Source of the DNA: Plutella xylostella
Lineage: Eukaryota; Arthropoda; Insecta; Lepidoptera; Plutellidae
NCBI RefSeq assembly: GCF_932276165.1
Contig: NC_063982.1
Location: forward strand, 2,001,501 to 2,065,500
Length of the DNA: 64,000 nt
Direction of reading: 5' to 3'
The notes beneath the pieces are model-generated. The model saw nothing but the letters and a program-made list of their open reading frames with translations, did not search any database and had not been told where the DNA came from. The position numbers and the translations under genes were made by a program. Each line of letters begins with the position of its first letter. Positions within the stretch are counted from its first letter, which is position 1. Below are positions 12,174 to 22,355 of this stretch, in pieces.

Positions 12174-12308
12174 CCCTGTAGCACGGGGCGCTATTAAGAC
12201 GTGACAAGAGTTCTCCGACGCGCTCGCTCTTGAGGCTGCGCGATGTGAGTGAGCGCGACGCAAAACTCTTGTCACGTCTTAAATGCACCCCGTACTAGCC
12301 CGTCAGGG
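12174..12308. mobile_element. Foldback/MITE-like hairpin, 135 bp
   Basis: Long inverted repeat. AAGACGTGACAAGAGTT on the left is matched exactly inverted at 12264-12280, with imperfect outer arms (CCCTG...ACGGGG) and CpG-rich inner arms. No coding capacity. Confidence 0.6.
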
Positions 12309-13363
12309 CATTGAAATGAAAGGACAAAAACGTTATTTGGCTCTCCTGAACAATTTGTCTCATGGTTCTTACTATGTTTTAAAATGGTACAGCCGTATTT
12401 TATACCATGTGGTTATGGTTACCCTAGTTATTAGTAAAGGCAAACTGTTAATAATTGTATTTCCTCTATCTTTCTATTAGGTGTGAGTGTTTTACCATTT
12501 ATCATATTTTTTATTTACTTTCGTCGTAGTAATAAGTATCGTAACACGCAAAAAAAATCCAAAATCTCTTATACTCAAACAAAATTATAACACCCGTCTA
12601 TTTAAATTTGAGTTTATAAAATAAATACAGTGAAATATTTCACCCGTAGCGAATATGCGAAAAGGTACACTCAGAATCAAAAGTGCCTATTTCTATAGCG
12701 CTTTTTCTACTGACCACACCCCATCGTACAGTCGAGCACAAAAGGGCAGGATGAGAGGTGTATTATTACCTCATTGTATTTTGTTTGTTATTGTACTTTT
12801 AGATTTCTGTGATACGGATTATGTATGAAAGGAGCTTGAGCCCATTTTTGGATTATAAATATTGATTCTACATCTACAAAATACGTCTAATATAAAATTT
12901 GGCGTGGGACGCCCTCAAGTCCGCTGGACTGGGGTTACCACCACCGAACATAAGCAATTAACAATCCTTAACTAGCGTCGCTCGCTCGCTTGTCAAATCT
13001 GACGTCACTACCAAGTAACTATTCGTAACTATTCGTAACTACCAAGCATAGAAGAACAACGCGGACATGGGTGCTAACAAGAGCCTGCCAACAGTACTTA
13101 AACCATTTTAATAATAAAGCTAAACTAATACTCAACCCCAATTATAAGTGAATACCCTATCTAGAATCCCAATCGAAATGGGCACAGCAATTTTGATATC
13201 ACATTTAAGGCGCGTGCCGTACAACAAATAAAGAATTTGACTCCAAAACGGTTTAGCTCTTTAACGGTTATTAATTGGGTGGTCTAGAGTTACACAACTG
13301 CACAAGGTAGTGTGTAGGCACTTAGGCAGTTGTTTAGGACGTGAAAAGATGTGTGCTTACTTA

Positions 13364-13763
13364 TCCTAACTAATATTATAAATGCGAAAGTAACTGTGTC
13401 TGTCTGTCTGTCTGTTATACTCTTTCACACCAAAACTACTGAACGGATTTGAATGAAATTTGGTACACATATGGTATAGACCCTGAGAAAGTTAAGTAAT
13501 TGAATCATTAATGTTATACAAACTTTCAAATAGATACCTACTAATAGACACAAGTTGTTAATTGTATATAAATTATAACACAGTATGAAGGTGCTGCGCA
13601 CAATCCTGCGAGGATTATTGTAGTATCCTTAAGCTTGTCTTTTTCTTATGTATTATTACCTATAAATATATAAATAAATAAATAAGAACATAGGCTACTT
13701 TTTATCCCGGAATTCCCACGGGAAAACTTTTTAAGGCGAAGCGAAGCTCGCGGGAACAGCTAG
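13364..13763 (+). mobile_element. Non-autonomous Helitron (copy 3), interrupted
   Basis: Begins A/TCCTAACTAATATTATAAAT and ends AACAGCTAG/T. Compared with 61335-61541, about 190 bp of foreign sequence is inserted after GACCCTGAGAAAG (near 13491) and ends in an (AAAT)n run near 13684. Confidence 0.85.
13491..13684. mobile_element. Insertion inside the Helitron copy
   Basis: Sequence absent from the other Helitron copies. It contains GGTGCTGCGCACAATCCTGC and a terminal TAAATAAATAAATA run that suggests a retroposed LINE/SINE end. At most a 3-4 bp target duplication (AAG) is visible. Confidence 0.6.
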
Positions 13764-13936
13764 TAGGAATATAATTTCTGGTTTATTGCTGGGTCGGAAA
13801 ATTGGAAGTATCCATAGTTGAGCTAGCTTCAGTGATCGTAAATATCGTAACTGATCATTGAAGTTAAGCAATACATGGCACATTTTCAGATTTCAAGTGA
13901 TGATATCCTGCCCGGCAAGGCACATCAGCCAATATA

Positions 13937-14174
13937 CACTCACGGGCAATGAAAAAGTTCCACTTAGAAAATGCCGACACCAAACGACACCCATTTTATA
14001 ACATTTAATAAAAAAAATGAACAAAATATTATTGTTTTTAGTTGGTAATATCCTGATGCTCAGTAAAATGTACTTCAATGTTGCAGAAGGCGTCATTAAG
14101 GTAGCTTTTTCCGTTTAGGAGTACCTATCTAATAGGTGTTTTTCTCAGTGGAACCTTTTCATTGCCCGTGAGTG
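13937..14174. mobile_element. Tc1/mariner-type MITE, intact copy
   Basis: 238 bp with inverted repeats starting CACTCACGGGCAATGAAAAA and a TA on each side (13935-13936, 14175-14176). It is the reference copy for the family seen at 1237, 10283, 17446, 20571, 28545 and 50645. No transposase. Confidence 0.88.
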
Positions 14175-14204
14175 TATTATCGTAAGCTGCTGTACATAGG
14201 CCTC

Positions 14205-14538
14205 TATTCTATTCTCTGTGGGGGTGTAAGTACTTGCACCTGGCTCTCTCGTGTGGAACCTTTGTGCATATCCACAAGGTCTAAACTGTGCCTTCCTCTA
14301 AGCTTGGACCATTTCCCACCACGCTGGTCCACTGCGGGTTGGTGGGTTCACATCTCTAGATGTGCTAAATCTAGATTTACAGATTTCCTCACGATGTTTT
14401 CCTTCACCGTAAGAGCGATGGTATACATTGTACATCAATTCAAAGAACTCATTGGAACATATCAGCGCCGGGATTCGAACCCGCATCTCTGGCGTGAGAA
14501 GCGGGCGCTTTCCCGACTGACCTACCACCACTCAGTGA
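14205..14538 (-). mobile_element. tRNA-derived SINE, family C (full)
   Basis: Minus-strand tRNA-like head with B box (GGGTTCGAATCCC as complement, about 14469-14483), a central body with CTAGATGTGCTAAATCTAGA, and an (ATTCT)n tail at 14203-14213. The chance frames of 77 and 123 codons in it are not genes. Confidence 0.8.
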
Positions 14539-14679
14539 CATAGTAGGCCTCTAAAGGTCGAAATAACTGCTGTCCTCGGCCTTACCCATCGCAGAACGGA
14601 AGTGAATTTTCCTCTTATTTGATTATTCCAACATCTACCCTAACAAACTTAAAATGGTCCCAAATTGTGATTAGCCGAT

Positions 14680-14840
14680 GGGTGCCAACAATAGGCGCTA
14701 ATAAAATGAAAGTTGAAATTAGGTCCACGCGCCACGCCGGTCGGGGTTCGAATCCCCGTCGAGACGTAATGAGTAAATCTGTAAACACTATGTTTATTAG
14801 TTGTTTATTTGTACAACCCCTGTGATTGTGAAAAAAAAAC
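14680..14840 (+). mobile_element. tRNA-like SINE candidate
   Basis: Contains GGTCGGGGTTCGAATCCCCG, a T-arm/B-box hairpin, followed by unrelated sequence and an A-run. No anticodon arm or acceptor stem folds around it, so I call a SINE head rather than a tRNA gene. Confidence 0.4.
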
Positions 14841-15108
14841 TGTTTTTATTTTTTTATTTCATATTAGATTTGGCGTGCGTCTTTTAATTCGTTTGTTTTT
14901 TATTGAGCTTTGATATCTCTTTTGTTGATTTTGATAAGTTTCAAGAAAGTTCTTAAATCCCATAAACCACGGCTATAGATGATGACGTCACAGATAATGA
15001 TATAGGTAGTTAATTCGACCCCTTAGAAATCAGTTACCAGGGTCTTCAAAGAATTACAATGTATATTCTACTCGTAGTTACTCGAAATAATCCCATCCTA
15101 AGTTTGGT

Positions 15109-15275
15109 CTTCTTCTTCTTCTTGGCGCCCTATGATGACCCCCCCGTGGGGCAAAGGGCAGACACAACGGTTCTCCATCTCTGTATGTCGACGGCAGCGA
15201 GCTTCACCTCGGACCACGTCATATCCGCGTCCTGCACCTCCGCATCGATTGAACGGCGCCATGTTTGTTCCTAAG
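15109..15275 (-). mobile_element. LINE 3' end with (CTT)n tail
   Basis: CTTCTTCTTCTTCTTGGCGC then GC-rich sequence through CACCTCGGACCACGTC. Read on the minus strand this is a truncated non-LTR 3' end with a (GAA)n tail. Confidence 0.6.
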
Positions 15276-15539
15276 TTTGGTACCAACATATTATCATATC
15301 CCGTGACGCCAGCCCGGTGGATGTGCATGAAAGGATTGACGTATTCAACTGTACTTTAGATACTTCTGTTACACCCTGGACATTTTATATTAAAAACGAG
15401 GAAATGACATAGTTATTTGCCTACAAAATGACATTTCTTTGATCCACGACTATTTCATCAGAAGAACATCTAGAAATACTGGCACAACGTAAATCCTCGT
15501 TGGTCTCGTGGAAGAAGAGAAAGAAATTTCAAATTTGGA

Positions 15540-15860
15540 ATCAGTCGCCCGTCATGCAGAGACCCGTCGGCCGGCGCGCTTTGTCCCGCCGCCATGTCCG
15601 TATTTCTACAGCTTTTTTTCAACGCAAAAATAACTCTTTCTTCAGACGCGGTCGGGAACGTTTGTGGGACAAATATGTGGCCTTTTTTGTATGGCCGCCT
15701 GAGACATAGCTACGTGTCGCGGCCGCTATTGTTTTGTGAGGTATATCAAGGTATCAAGTGCAGGTTGTTGCCCAGAATTATGGCCGTGGGTCAGCGCTTT
15801 CCGGTCGTATTAATCTACAGCTGGGCTGCGAGCGTGATTTCTTTTTTTTTGCGAAAATTA
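15540..15860. other. GC-rich non-repeat island, possible regulatory DNA
   Basis: Non-repetitive, GC-richer sequence (GTCGGCCGGCGCGCTTTGTC, TGTCGCGGCCGCTATTGTTT) in the Dll 3' flank. Short frames on both strands have no recognisable domain. ATTGTT resembles a Sox site. Possible enhancer; function is inference. Confidence 0.3.
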
Positions 15861-15972
15861 CCGCATAGAGCGTTGTCTATGAATTTTGTTTTTTATTGAG
15901 GTTGTTTGCCTCTATGATACAGTGTGACGTCACTTGGTTGTACTGTCGCGTTTGCAGTCAATTCATCGAGGT

Positions 15973-16635
15973 CATCATCATCATCATCAGCCAATAATCA
16001 TCCACTGCTGGAAATATGACTCTCCCGAGGAGCGCCACAACACTCGGTCCTCGGCCTTCCTTATCCAGCCACTACCGGCTACCCGCCTAAGGGCTCCCAC
16101 ACATAAACACGACACGATGTCGCATCGTGCCACGACGCGGCGTCGTTTCACGATACGACGTCGCGTCGCGTAAATTCACGACGCGACGTCGTTACGTGTC
16201 GATACACGAACTTGTTGTGGTCTATTTTCAAGGCATTGTACTTCTTTAAAAAGTGACTCCCATTATTCATTGTTGAAAGAAATGGGTGGATCCAGTATCT
16301 TCTGAGTATCTGTCTTTTCTTTCTTCGTCTTCTTATTAACAGCAGAAGCAGTACGCGTCTACTGCGGTCCATTTTTAGGGAATGAATGTTGTATCGACGG
16401 CATCGTGCCACGGAACTTTACGTTACGATGTCGTGTTTTTTTTACGATGGTATTCGTTAATTTCCGCGACGCGACGTCGTATCGTGAAACGACGCCGCGT
16501 CGTGGCACGATGCGACATCGTGTCGTGTTTATGTGTGGGAGCCCTAAGGCTGTCGGTCCAGCGGGCAGGAGGGCGTCCCACACTGCGTTTGCCTGTTCGT
16601 GGTCTAAACTCGAGAACTCGTCATCCATCTAGTTA
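15973..16635 (-). mobile_element. LINE 3' end split by a MITE
   Basis: The flanks 15973-16090 and 16545-16635 together form one truncated LINE tail of the family at 17566, with the (CATCAT)n tail at 15973-15990. The middle is the Harbinger-like MITE at 16091-16544. Confidence 0.8.
16091..16544. mobile_element. PIF/Harbinger-like MITE, CpG-dense 80-bp inverted repeats
   Basis: 454 bp. Starts GGGCTCCCACACATAAACAC and ends with the exact inverted complement. The inverted repeats are identical for 80 bp. TAA on both sides (16088-16090, 16545-16547) fits the 3-bp TWA target duplication of PIF/Harbinger. The repeats are packed with CACGA/TCGTG and GACGTCG motifs. No transposase; frames of 75-89 codons here are palindrome artefacts. 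Confidence 0.88.
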
Positions 16636-17445
16636 AGTGCTTAGAATGTTTTAGAGCTCAGTCAGAATATAATAAGGAATAAAATGAAGAACCTTTTATT
16701 TTTATTTCGCAACAGCAAACCAGAAGCCAGATGGCATTAAAAGTTTTTTAGTCTTTTGTATCGAAACTTGAAAAAAGTTTTGTATTATATTTTTCCCCTA
16801 TGCGTTTCTTTCGCTTTTATTATTTTTTAAAAGGGTTCTGTAGGTGGCGCCCACTTCCGTTAAGTTATTGAATTCAAGTTTGGGGTTCCATTTCTCTTTT
16901 TAAAATGTGACACGGAGTGCGTAGGCGCAGGAAGCGGATCTAGTTACTTTTTTAAAATGGCGTGGCAATGTGGCAAAAGTTGCATTTTTATTATGCCACC
17001 TTTTTGTTGGTGATATTTTTTTATACTTAGAGTAACTACGTATGCGTACCTACACATCCTCATTTCTTTGGTAGTGATTTTAGCAGCAACTCAGTTCTTA
17101 GCAGAATGTAGTGAAAAATTACTTAGATACGTAATAACCTAATTACTTCGTCCGTATTTTTTAAAACTATAAGAAAAAAAATACTCATATTGCAAATAGT
17201 GAATATAATAACATGTAATAACTTACCACTGTGATTCCCAGGTGTAAGTAGAGAAGACCATGTCCCATGCACTTTTGTCAGTAAACTTATGCTAGACATG
17301 TCGACATAAAGTCGTTGTTTATGTCAGTATAGTTTTACTTATCCTAATCCAATATAACAGGCATTGCAATCTATAATTCTTGCGCCTTGTCACACATAGT
17401 GATACCCCAGTGTAACCAAGCCTTTAGCAAGCACTCACTCAATAA
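16636..17445. other. AT-rich intergenic stretch
   Basis: Nothing recognised. GTAGGTGGCGCCCACTTCCG at about 16840 is a short GC patch. Confidence 0.5.
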
Positions 17446-18009
17446 CACTGACGGGCAATGAAAAAGTTCCATTAAGAAAATCACCAAATTATACCAAAAC
17501 GAAAAAAACTAACTTAATGACGCCTTTTGCAATATTTTTATACATTTCACGGTGTATCAGAATATCATCATCATCATCATCAGCCAATAATCATCCACTG
17601 CTGGACATAGGCCTCTCCCAAGGAGCGCCACAACACTCGGTCCTCGGCCTTCCTCATCCAACCACTACCCGCCACCCGCCTAAGGTCGTCAGTCCAGCGG
17701 GCAGGAGGGCGTCCCACGCTGCGTTTGCCTGTTCGTGGTCTCCACTCGAGAACTCGTCTACCCCAACGGTTATCGGTTCTTCGGCAGATATGACCAGCCC
17801 ACTGCCACTTCAGCTTGCATATTTTGACAGCTATGTCGGTAACCTTAGTCCTCTGACGGATAACCTCATTTCTGATACGATCCATCAGAATATAACCAAC
17901 TAAAAACGTAAATAGGTATATTGTCCAAATTTCCTATTAAATCATTATAAAATTGGGGCCATTTGGTGTCTGAATTTTGTAAGTGGAACAGTCTCTTTGC
18001 CCGTGAGTG
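17446..18009. mobile_element. Tc1/mariner-type MITE interrupted by a LINE
   Basis: Left end CACTGACGGGCAATGAAAAA, right end CTTTGCCCGTGAGTG. The 318-bp LINE at 17566-17883 separates the halves, so the MITE is older. Confidence 0.8.
17566..17883 (-). mobile_element. 5'-truncated LINE (reverse transcriptase C terminus)
   Basis: Minus strand encodes the C-terminal tail of a non-LTR reverse transcriptase: KWQWAGHICRRTDNRWGRRV, then a basic GRPPARWTDDLRRVAG segment and RVLWRSLGEAYVQQW. It ends in a (TGATGA)n tail. A 10-bp target duplication ATCAGAATAT flanks it (17556-17565, 17884-17893), proving target-primed insertion. RTE/Proto2-like by its 3' end; clade not certain. Other tails of this family: 15973, 36720, 51420, 57748. 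Confidence 0.88.
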
Positions 18010-18939
18010 CAATTGTAGCACAATCTACAATCAATCCCAAACAGAATCTTTAAACATCAAAACAACCTGTCACTTTGCGAATTAAACTGTGGTTCGGCAA
18101 CTGTTGTAGGTACCTATATTGTTGTCTTTACCTAATTTATGGACCTAATGTGGTGGAAGACTAAAAAGAAATAAAAAACTTTGTATTCACTTGTCTATGT
18201 TTTACTTTCGGTGTCTTCCACTGCGCACTGTGCTGAATTTATGTAATTCTGAATTTTGAACCACTGCCTATTTCTATCTAGGTACTTACCTCCCCAATTA
18301 GTGAAAAATATTTTATAACTAACTATCCATACTCCATTATCATTGCATTTCTAATAATTAATAAACATACATGACTTATTAAGTCATGATGATATTAAAA
18401 ACATCATAATAATGATACCATAAGTCATAACAGCACGGATGCATATCACCTTAACATGTCATCCCAAACACTGGCCTCCAGCTCATAAGGGCGTAAGAGC
18501 AAAAAGGTAGTATCTGCGAACGCATGAATCCCTTTGTACCTGCGCCGGCGCAACAAAAAGCGGTTACTATGAGACCATCTGCTGCTCGACGTTTCAATAA
18601 AGTCTTTTAATTGGACGCCATTTTAATTACACTTGCGTCGTTCTGCGTGTACGCTGTTGAGGTTGTTTTTTTTATGAAAACGCTCGGCGATAATGTTTGA
18701 TCGGAAAATGCTTTTGAAGATTGTTTTTTTGCTGTTCGAATTTTCTCAGCTTTGTAGTGATTCGAATGTTTCAAGTTTTGAATTGTTGTTTCTTTTGGTG
18801 GGTTGTGTTGTGTGGTGTAGATTATTAGTTTTGTTATTATTTAATTTTTTATTGAAATAAATTGTAGCTTACCTTTATATTTGTCTTTTATCTAATGTAG
18901 GAAAACGCATTGTACACAGAGAGGATACTAAATAAAATG
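18010..18939. other. Dll 3'-flanking sequence, partly GC-richer
   Basis: No repeat seen. 18485-18665 is GC-richer and includes CCTGCGCCGGCGCAAC and TTTTAATTACACTTG (a homeodomain-type TAATTA core). Possible regulatory DNA; inference only. Confidence 0.35.
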
Positions 18940-20083
18940 CAGGAATTTTTTAATCTTTTTTTATTTGACAAAAGAAATTAATTCATTTTTCTCTTATTCC
19001 GTTTTTCTTATAGTACATAGTAGTAATAAAGTAATTTAGACTATCTACCTATATTTATATGTATACTTTTAATCCGCTATATATTACAAAAATATTTACA
19101 ATGTTAACTTCCCGTTTAGACCCTTTTCTAGAGAATTAATCCTAACCTCAAAATCAGATTGCAACTAGAGCTTTGTAAAAAAACTGAGACACATTTTTTG
19201 TACAAAAATGAAAATAAATATAATTTAAAAAGGTGCACAACATCTGTGAGAGAAAAAAAAACTTAAAATTATTTATCACAACAGACTGGTTTGTGTAAAA
19301 TACTTTTTTGATAATTAACTTTAAAATACTAAATAAATAAATCAATTTTTGTTAAAGCTTAATTTAAGATTAAAATTCTGATTTTATCAATAAACATAAA
19401 GTTACAGTGTAGGATTTGAAACAAAATTTCGTGACTTAAGACTTACAAAAAGGATACAATTATTTTGACAAAACAGAAGTTATGCCCGTTTCGTAAATAG
19501 GACCAAGGACTTTTAATACCAATATGAATAAACCACCCTTCTTGTTGAAATTAAATTACCTAAGTTAATAAAACTACATACACAAAAACGTAAGGAACAA
19601 AAGTCTTCAAAAATAAGCACTACGTTTGAGCACAGTACCAATATGCCTAAAAGATTGGTTTATTCATTTAGTAACAATTTCCTCACATTTTTTAAACAAA
19701 TACAAACTTCAAATATTTTTTTCAATATTTTTGCAAACAACGAAGGCGCGCCAAAAGCTAAAATATTGAATAAAAATATTTAGCGTTTGCATTTTATATT
19801 ACACATACATACATCATTTCACTAAGCACATTATCGATTTCAGATACCATTTTCGTCTATAATACACAATTATTCACTATTCTTTATAATTTTAATCAAT
19901 AAAAATTTACAATGTTTTTTTTATTAAATAGTTTCTTAAATTACAGTTGGTTGTGCCATTACAAGTTAAATCAGACGCCATATTAGTTTTTTTAATTCAA
20001 CTTTGCGCCTTTTAATTTTGACGTTATAACATCGTCAACATACATTTTTAGTATAGTTTTTCTCTGTATTTGTCCATAGGCTG
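18940..20083 (-). other. Dll: Probable Dll 3' untranslated region
   Basis: About 1.1 kb of AT-rich sequence directly after the Dll stop codon. It holds no recognisable transposon, unlike almost all other stretches of this length here. The end is inferred from the distal AATAAA at 18960-18965. Another AATAAA at 19920-19925 would give a UTR of about 170 bases, so two poly(A) sites are possible. The extent is inference; transcript 3' ends would settle it. Confidence 0.45.
18960..18965 (-). terminator. Candidate distal poly(A) signal AATAAA for Dll
   Basis: On the minus strand AATAAA is followed within about 30-45 bases by a T/GT-rich stretch (CTCTCTGTGTAC), as expected of a cleavage downstream element. 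It lies at the end of the repeat-free block after the Dll stop codon. The 19920-19925 AATAAA is an alternative. Confidence 0.4.
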
Positions 20084-20102
20084 TTACACTGCCGGCCACA
20101 CC
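20084..20102 (-). CDS. Dll: Distal-less terminal coding micro-exon (VWPAV, stop)
   Basis: The last 19 coding bases of Dll. After CGACAG, one G completes the Thr codon (AC+G) and the frame reads VWPAV and TAA at 20086-20084. This gives GLLTVWPAV, the C terminus I recall for insect Dll proteins. The intron of 767 bp (20103-20869) has GTGAGT at its start and TTCTTTGTCGACAG at its end, with a TATTAAT-like branch sequence about 30 bases before the acceptor. The coding part is too short for ORF calling and was found by joining phases. The exon should continue into the 3'UTR. Confidence 0.9.
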
Positions 20103-20570
20103 CTGTCGACAAAGAATTGAGCATTAATACTTTGTGTTTAGGGTGCGTTCTCATGAGTTCTCGTAATCGGCTTTGTCATTCTGTGTTGGGGTTCGAGGTC
20201 GGTACTGGTGATAGGCGGCAAAGTTCCCACTGTAACGATTTATAATGTTTTAAACCCACTGGTATTTATTTACTATAAGAATGGATAACATTATTGTGAA
20301 GATAAAAGATTGTGGAGTGAAAATTAAGATAGATATTGAAAATTAAACCAACACCCAAAGCCAAGAAAGAAAACCTAAACATAATGAAGTGTTCTATAGG
20401 TACCTAAGCAACTCAGTTAAAATGTCAACTGAAAATTGTAACGATGTCATCAGTGTTTCAGATTCTGACATTATTTTACTCAAACACCAAAAATCTTAAA
20501 CACAGGGAAAAAGAAATAACAATGACTGAACAATTTTCAGAAAGAGCATACAAGCACTTAGGTTTTACTA

Positions 20571-20827
20571 CACTCACGGCCAATGAAAAAGTTCCAGTAA
20601 CAATTAAATAGCACCAAATTACTAGCTTCATGAAGCCGCCGCTATCTCCAATATTGAAGTAGGTACATACATTTAACAGCGCATCAGTATATAATATTGC
20701 CAACTTAAAAAAGTAAATATTTTGATCAAATTCTAAAATAAATGTTTAAACAATTTGAGGTAATTTGGTACACCGACACCAAGTAAGTGGTGGTTTGTAA
20801 GTGGAACATTTTCATTGCTCTTGAGCA
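20571..20827. mobile_element. Tc1/mariner-type MITE in the last Dll intron
   Basis: Terminal inverted repeats begin CACTCACGGCCAATGAAAAA on the left and match the reversed right end (decayed to CTCTTGAGCA). TA lies on both sides, as for Tc1/mariner target duplications. It is the same family as 13937-14174. The right end is about 40 bp from the donor of the YSWYQ exon. Confidence 0.8.
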
Positions 20828-20869
20828 TACAAAGACAATGCACTCAATAAGAAACAAAACACAACTCAC

Positions 20870-21009
20870 GTCAAAAGTCCAGGGTTGGCGTCAGCGGCCT
20901 GGTACCAGGAGTACTGCGGCACGTAGGGGGGGTGGGGCTGCGGCGCGCCCTGGTGATGGAGGGCGTGGGCGTGAGCGCCCTTCATGTCCCAGGGTCCGGG
21001 CGGCGCGCC
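20870..21009 (-). CDS. Dll: Distal-less exon: conserved C-terminal region (YSWYQ...NPGLL)
   Basis: 140-bp exon: 46 codons plus two bases, phase 0 in. The acceptor follows a pyrimidine tract ending CTTCACCAG at 21010. The product begins GAPPGPWDMKG, has a His/Ala/Gln/Pro-rich centre, and ends PQYSWYQAADANPGLL, the conserved C-terminal signature of insect Dll. WDMK repeats the W-D-x-K motif of the upstream exons. Read through, the frame would give LLT and then TGA, but the same bases form an excellent donor (AC before GTGAGT at 20869). Splicing to the exon at 20102 restores the family C terminus, so the TGA is most likely intronic. An intron-retaining short form ending LLT would differ by only five residues. 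Confidence 0.93.
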
Positions 21010-22009
21010 CTGGTGAAGAGGAAGACGGGTTAGGAAACGCTGAGGTTATACGAAGTCTCGTGTGAGAGGTAAGATCAAATTCGTAGGTGGAAACGTATAA
21101 AGTGAAAAAGTGTATGTTTATTATGTTGAATACATATTTAACGTTAGATTTTAATGGAAAGAATATAACTATGTATTTGACAATAAGTATTGAATAAAAT
21201 ATTTGTGAAGAATATTGAATTCGTCACAATCAATTACAAAACGAAAATCATCGTAGCTCGCGTCTTAATAGCCTCCGATTAAATCAACCACAATAAACAT
21301 TCATGAAACATTATTTTATAGTTTACTAAAGACTTCTTAATTGAAAGTAAACTGTATAAAAATAGTAATTTCAATGTTTACGATATAATAATACAACCTA
21401 CGCATAGAACTAATCATGTTAACAGCTAGGTGTGCCTCAGGGGTCACGGCTGGGCCTGCCGCTTTTCCCCATATGTAATAAAGCATATAGCGAATTAACT
21501 TGATAGACCCATGGCGATAATTGCTTTGGACATGCAACAAGTGCTAGAAGTAGGTCAATCCACGAATCCTAGATAGGAACCCGAGAAATTCAGCGTATTC
21601 ATACCATAAAATTACCTGTACACTTTTATACTGTTTTAATTGCAACCCGTGTATCAACACGTTATTTCAAAATATTATTTCCTCGGATAGTCGTTGTTAG
21701 CGGATGATAAAATATTATTTTTCCGGTCAATAAAACTTTAAGATGCTTTGCCGACATAGATGTTTATCAACTAGGTATTTGTTGTTTAACGAACATACAC
21801 CATTTTATTACTTTACATATTTTATTTCGTCAACGTCAACTGAACAAAATACTAAAACATGTGTATCTGATCTGACACATAATAGTTTGTCTGTTAGAGA
21901 TTGCTATAAACAATAAGGCTCTTTGTACTGTTTTCTAAGCTTTGTTTTGGATTTTCTGTTTTGGGTGCAAATAAAGTATATTGTATTGTATAATAGAGTG
22001 TGAACTTAC
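21010..22009 (-). other. Dll intron without recognisable elements
   Basis: AT-rich intron bounded by GTAAGT (22009) and CTTCACCAG (21010). No repeat or reading frame that I can support. Confidence 0.6.
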
Positions 22010-22093
22010 GTATCCGACTCTGGGGTCCCAGGACTGGCTGTGAGGAGGCTTCACGTCACAATTCGCGCCATCCGGAGATCTTCCGGCGTTGGG
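22010..22093 (-). CDS. Dll: Distal-less exon: 28-codon in-frame exon ending WDPRVGY
   Basis: 84-bp exon encoding 28 residues, beginning PNAGRSPDGANCDVKPP and ending SWDPRVGY. It follows GTTTCAG and precedes GTAAGT, both good splice sites. Both boundaries are phase 0 and the length is divisible by three, so it can be skipped without changing the frame. Its end (W-D-P-R-V-G-Y) echoes the end of the preceding exon (W-D-V-K-V-G-Y), which suggests partial exon duplication. It contains no recognised domain. Membership in Dll rests on phase, splice sites, motif and position between two clear Dll exons. Confidence 0.88.
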
Positions 22094-22149
22094 CTGAAAC
22101 AACAGTCTCTGTTTAGTATAATCTTGTCCTTTTATAACAGTATTGAGTT

Positions 22150-22355
22150 ACACCCGCACTAGTCAGAGGCCTTGGGGTAGCTTGAAAACATCTGACAGTC
22201 GGGTTGTCAAATCACCCGACAACTCTCTCAGCACAAGCTTGCTTGTGTTAGGGTCCACCAACCCGCACTAGGCCAGCGTGGTGGACTAAGCCTAAACCCT
22301 TCATTGGAAGGAGACCCGTGCCCCAGTAGTGGGGACGTGATGGGTTGTGATGATG
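22150..22355 (+). mobile_element. LINE 3'-end fragment in a Dll intron
   Basis: Sequence running through CCCCAGTAGTGGGGACGTGA into a short TGATGATGAT tail is the common 3' end of an RTE-like lepidopteran non-LTR retrotransposon. It is 5'-truncated with no reading frame left, and lies antisense to Dll. Confidence 0.6.

Noticed and set aside
14725..14768. tRNA gene around GGGGTTCGAATCCCC
   Set aside because: Only the T arm folds; no D arm, anticodon arm or acceptor stem. Similar isolated motifs at 42476, 43810, 47395 and 58240 were rejected for the same reason.
16359..16636. Small proteins of 75-89 residues
   Set aside because: They translate the inverted repeat of a MITE on both strands.
17517..17903. 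128-residue plus-strand protein
   Set aside because: It is the antisense reading of a LINE reverse-transcriptase tail. The similar frames at 36635, 51396 and 57649 are likewise LINE antisense.
20787..21065. 92-residue Arg/Gly-rich plus-strand protein
   Set aside because: Antisense of the Dll YSWYQ exon; its composition follows from the GC-rich exon.
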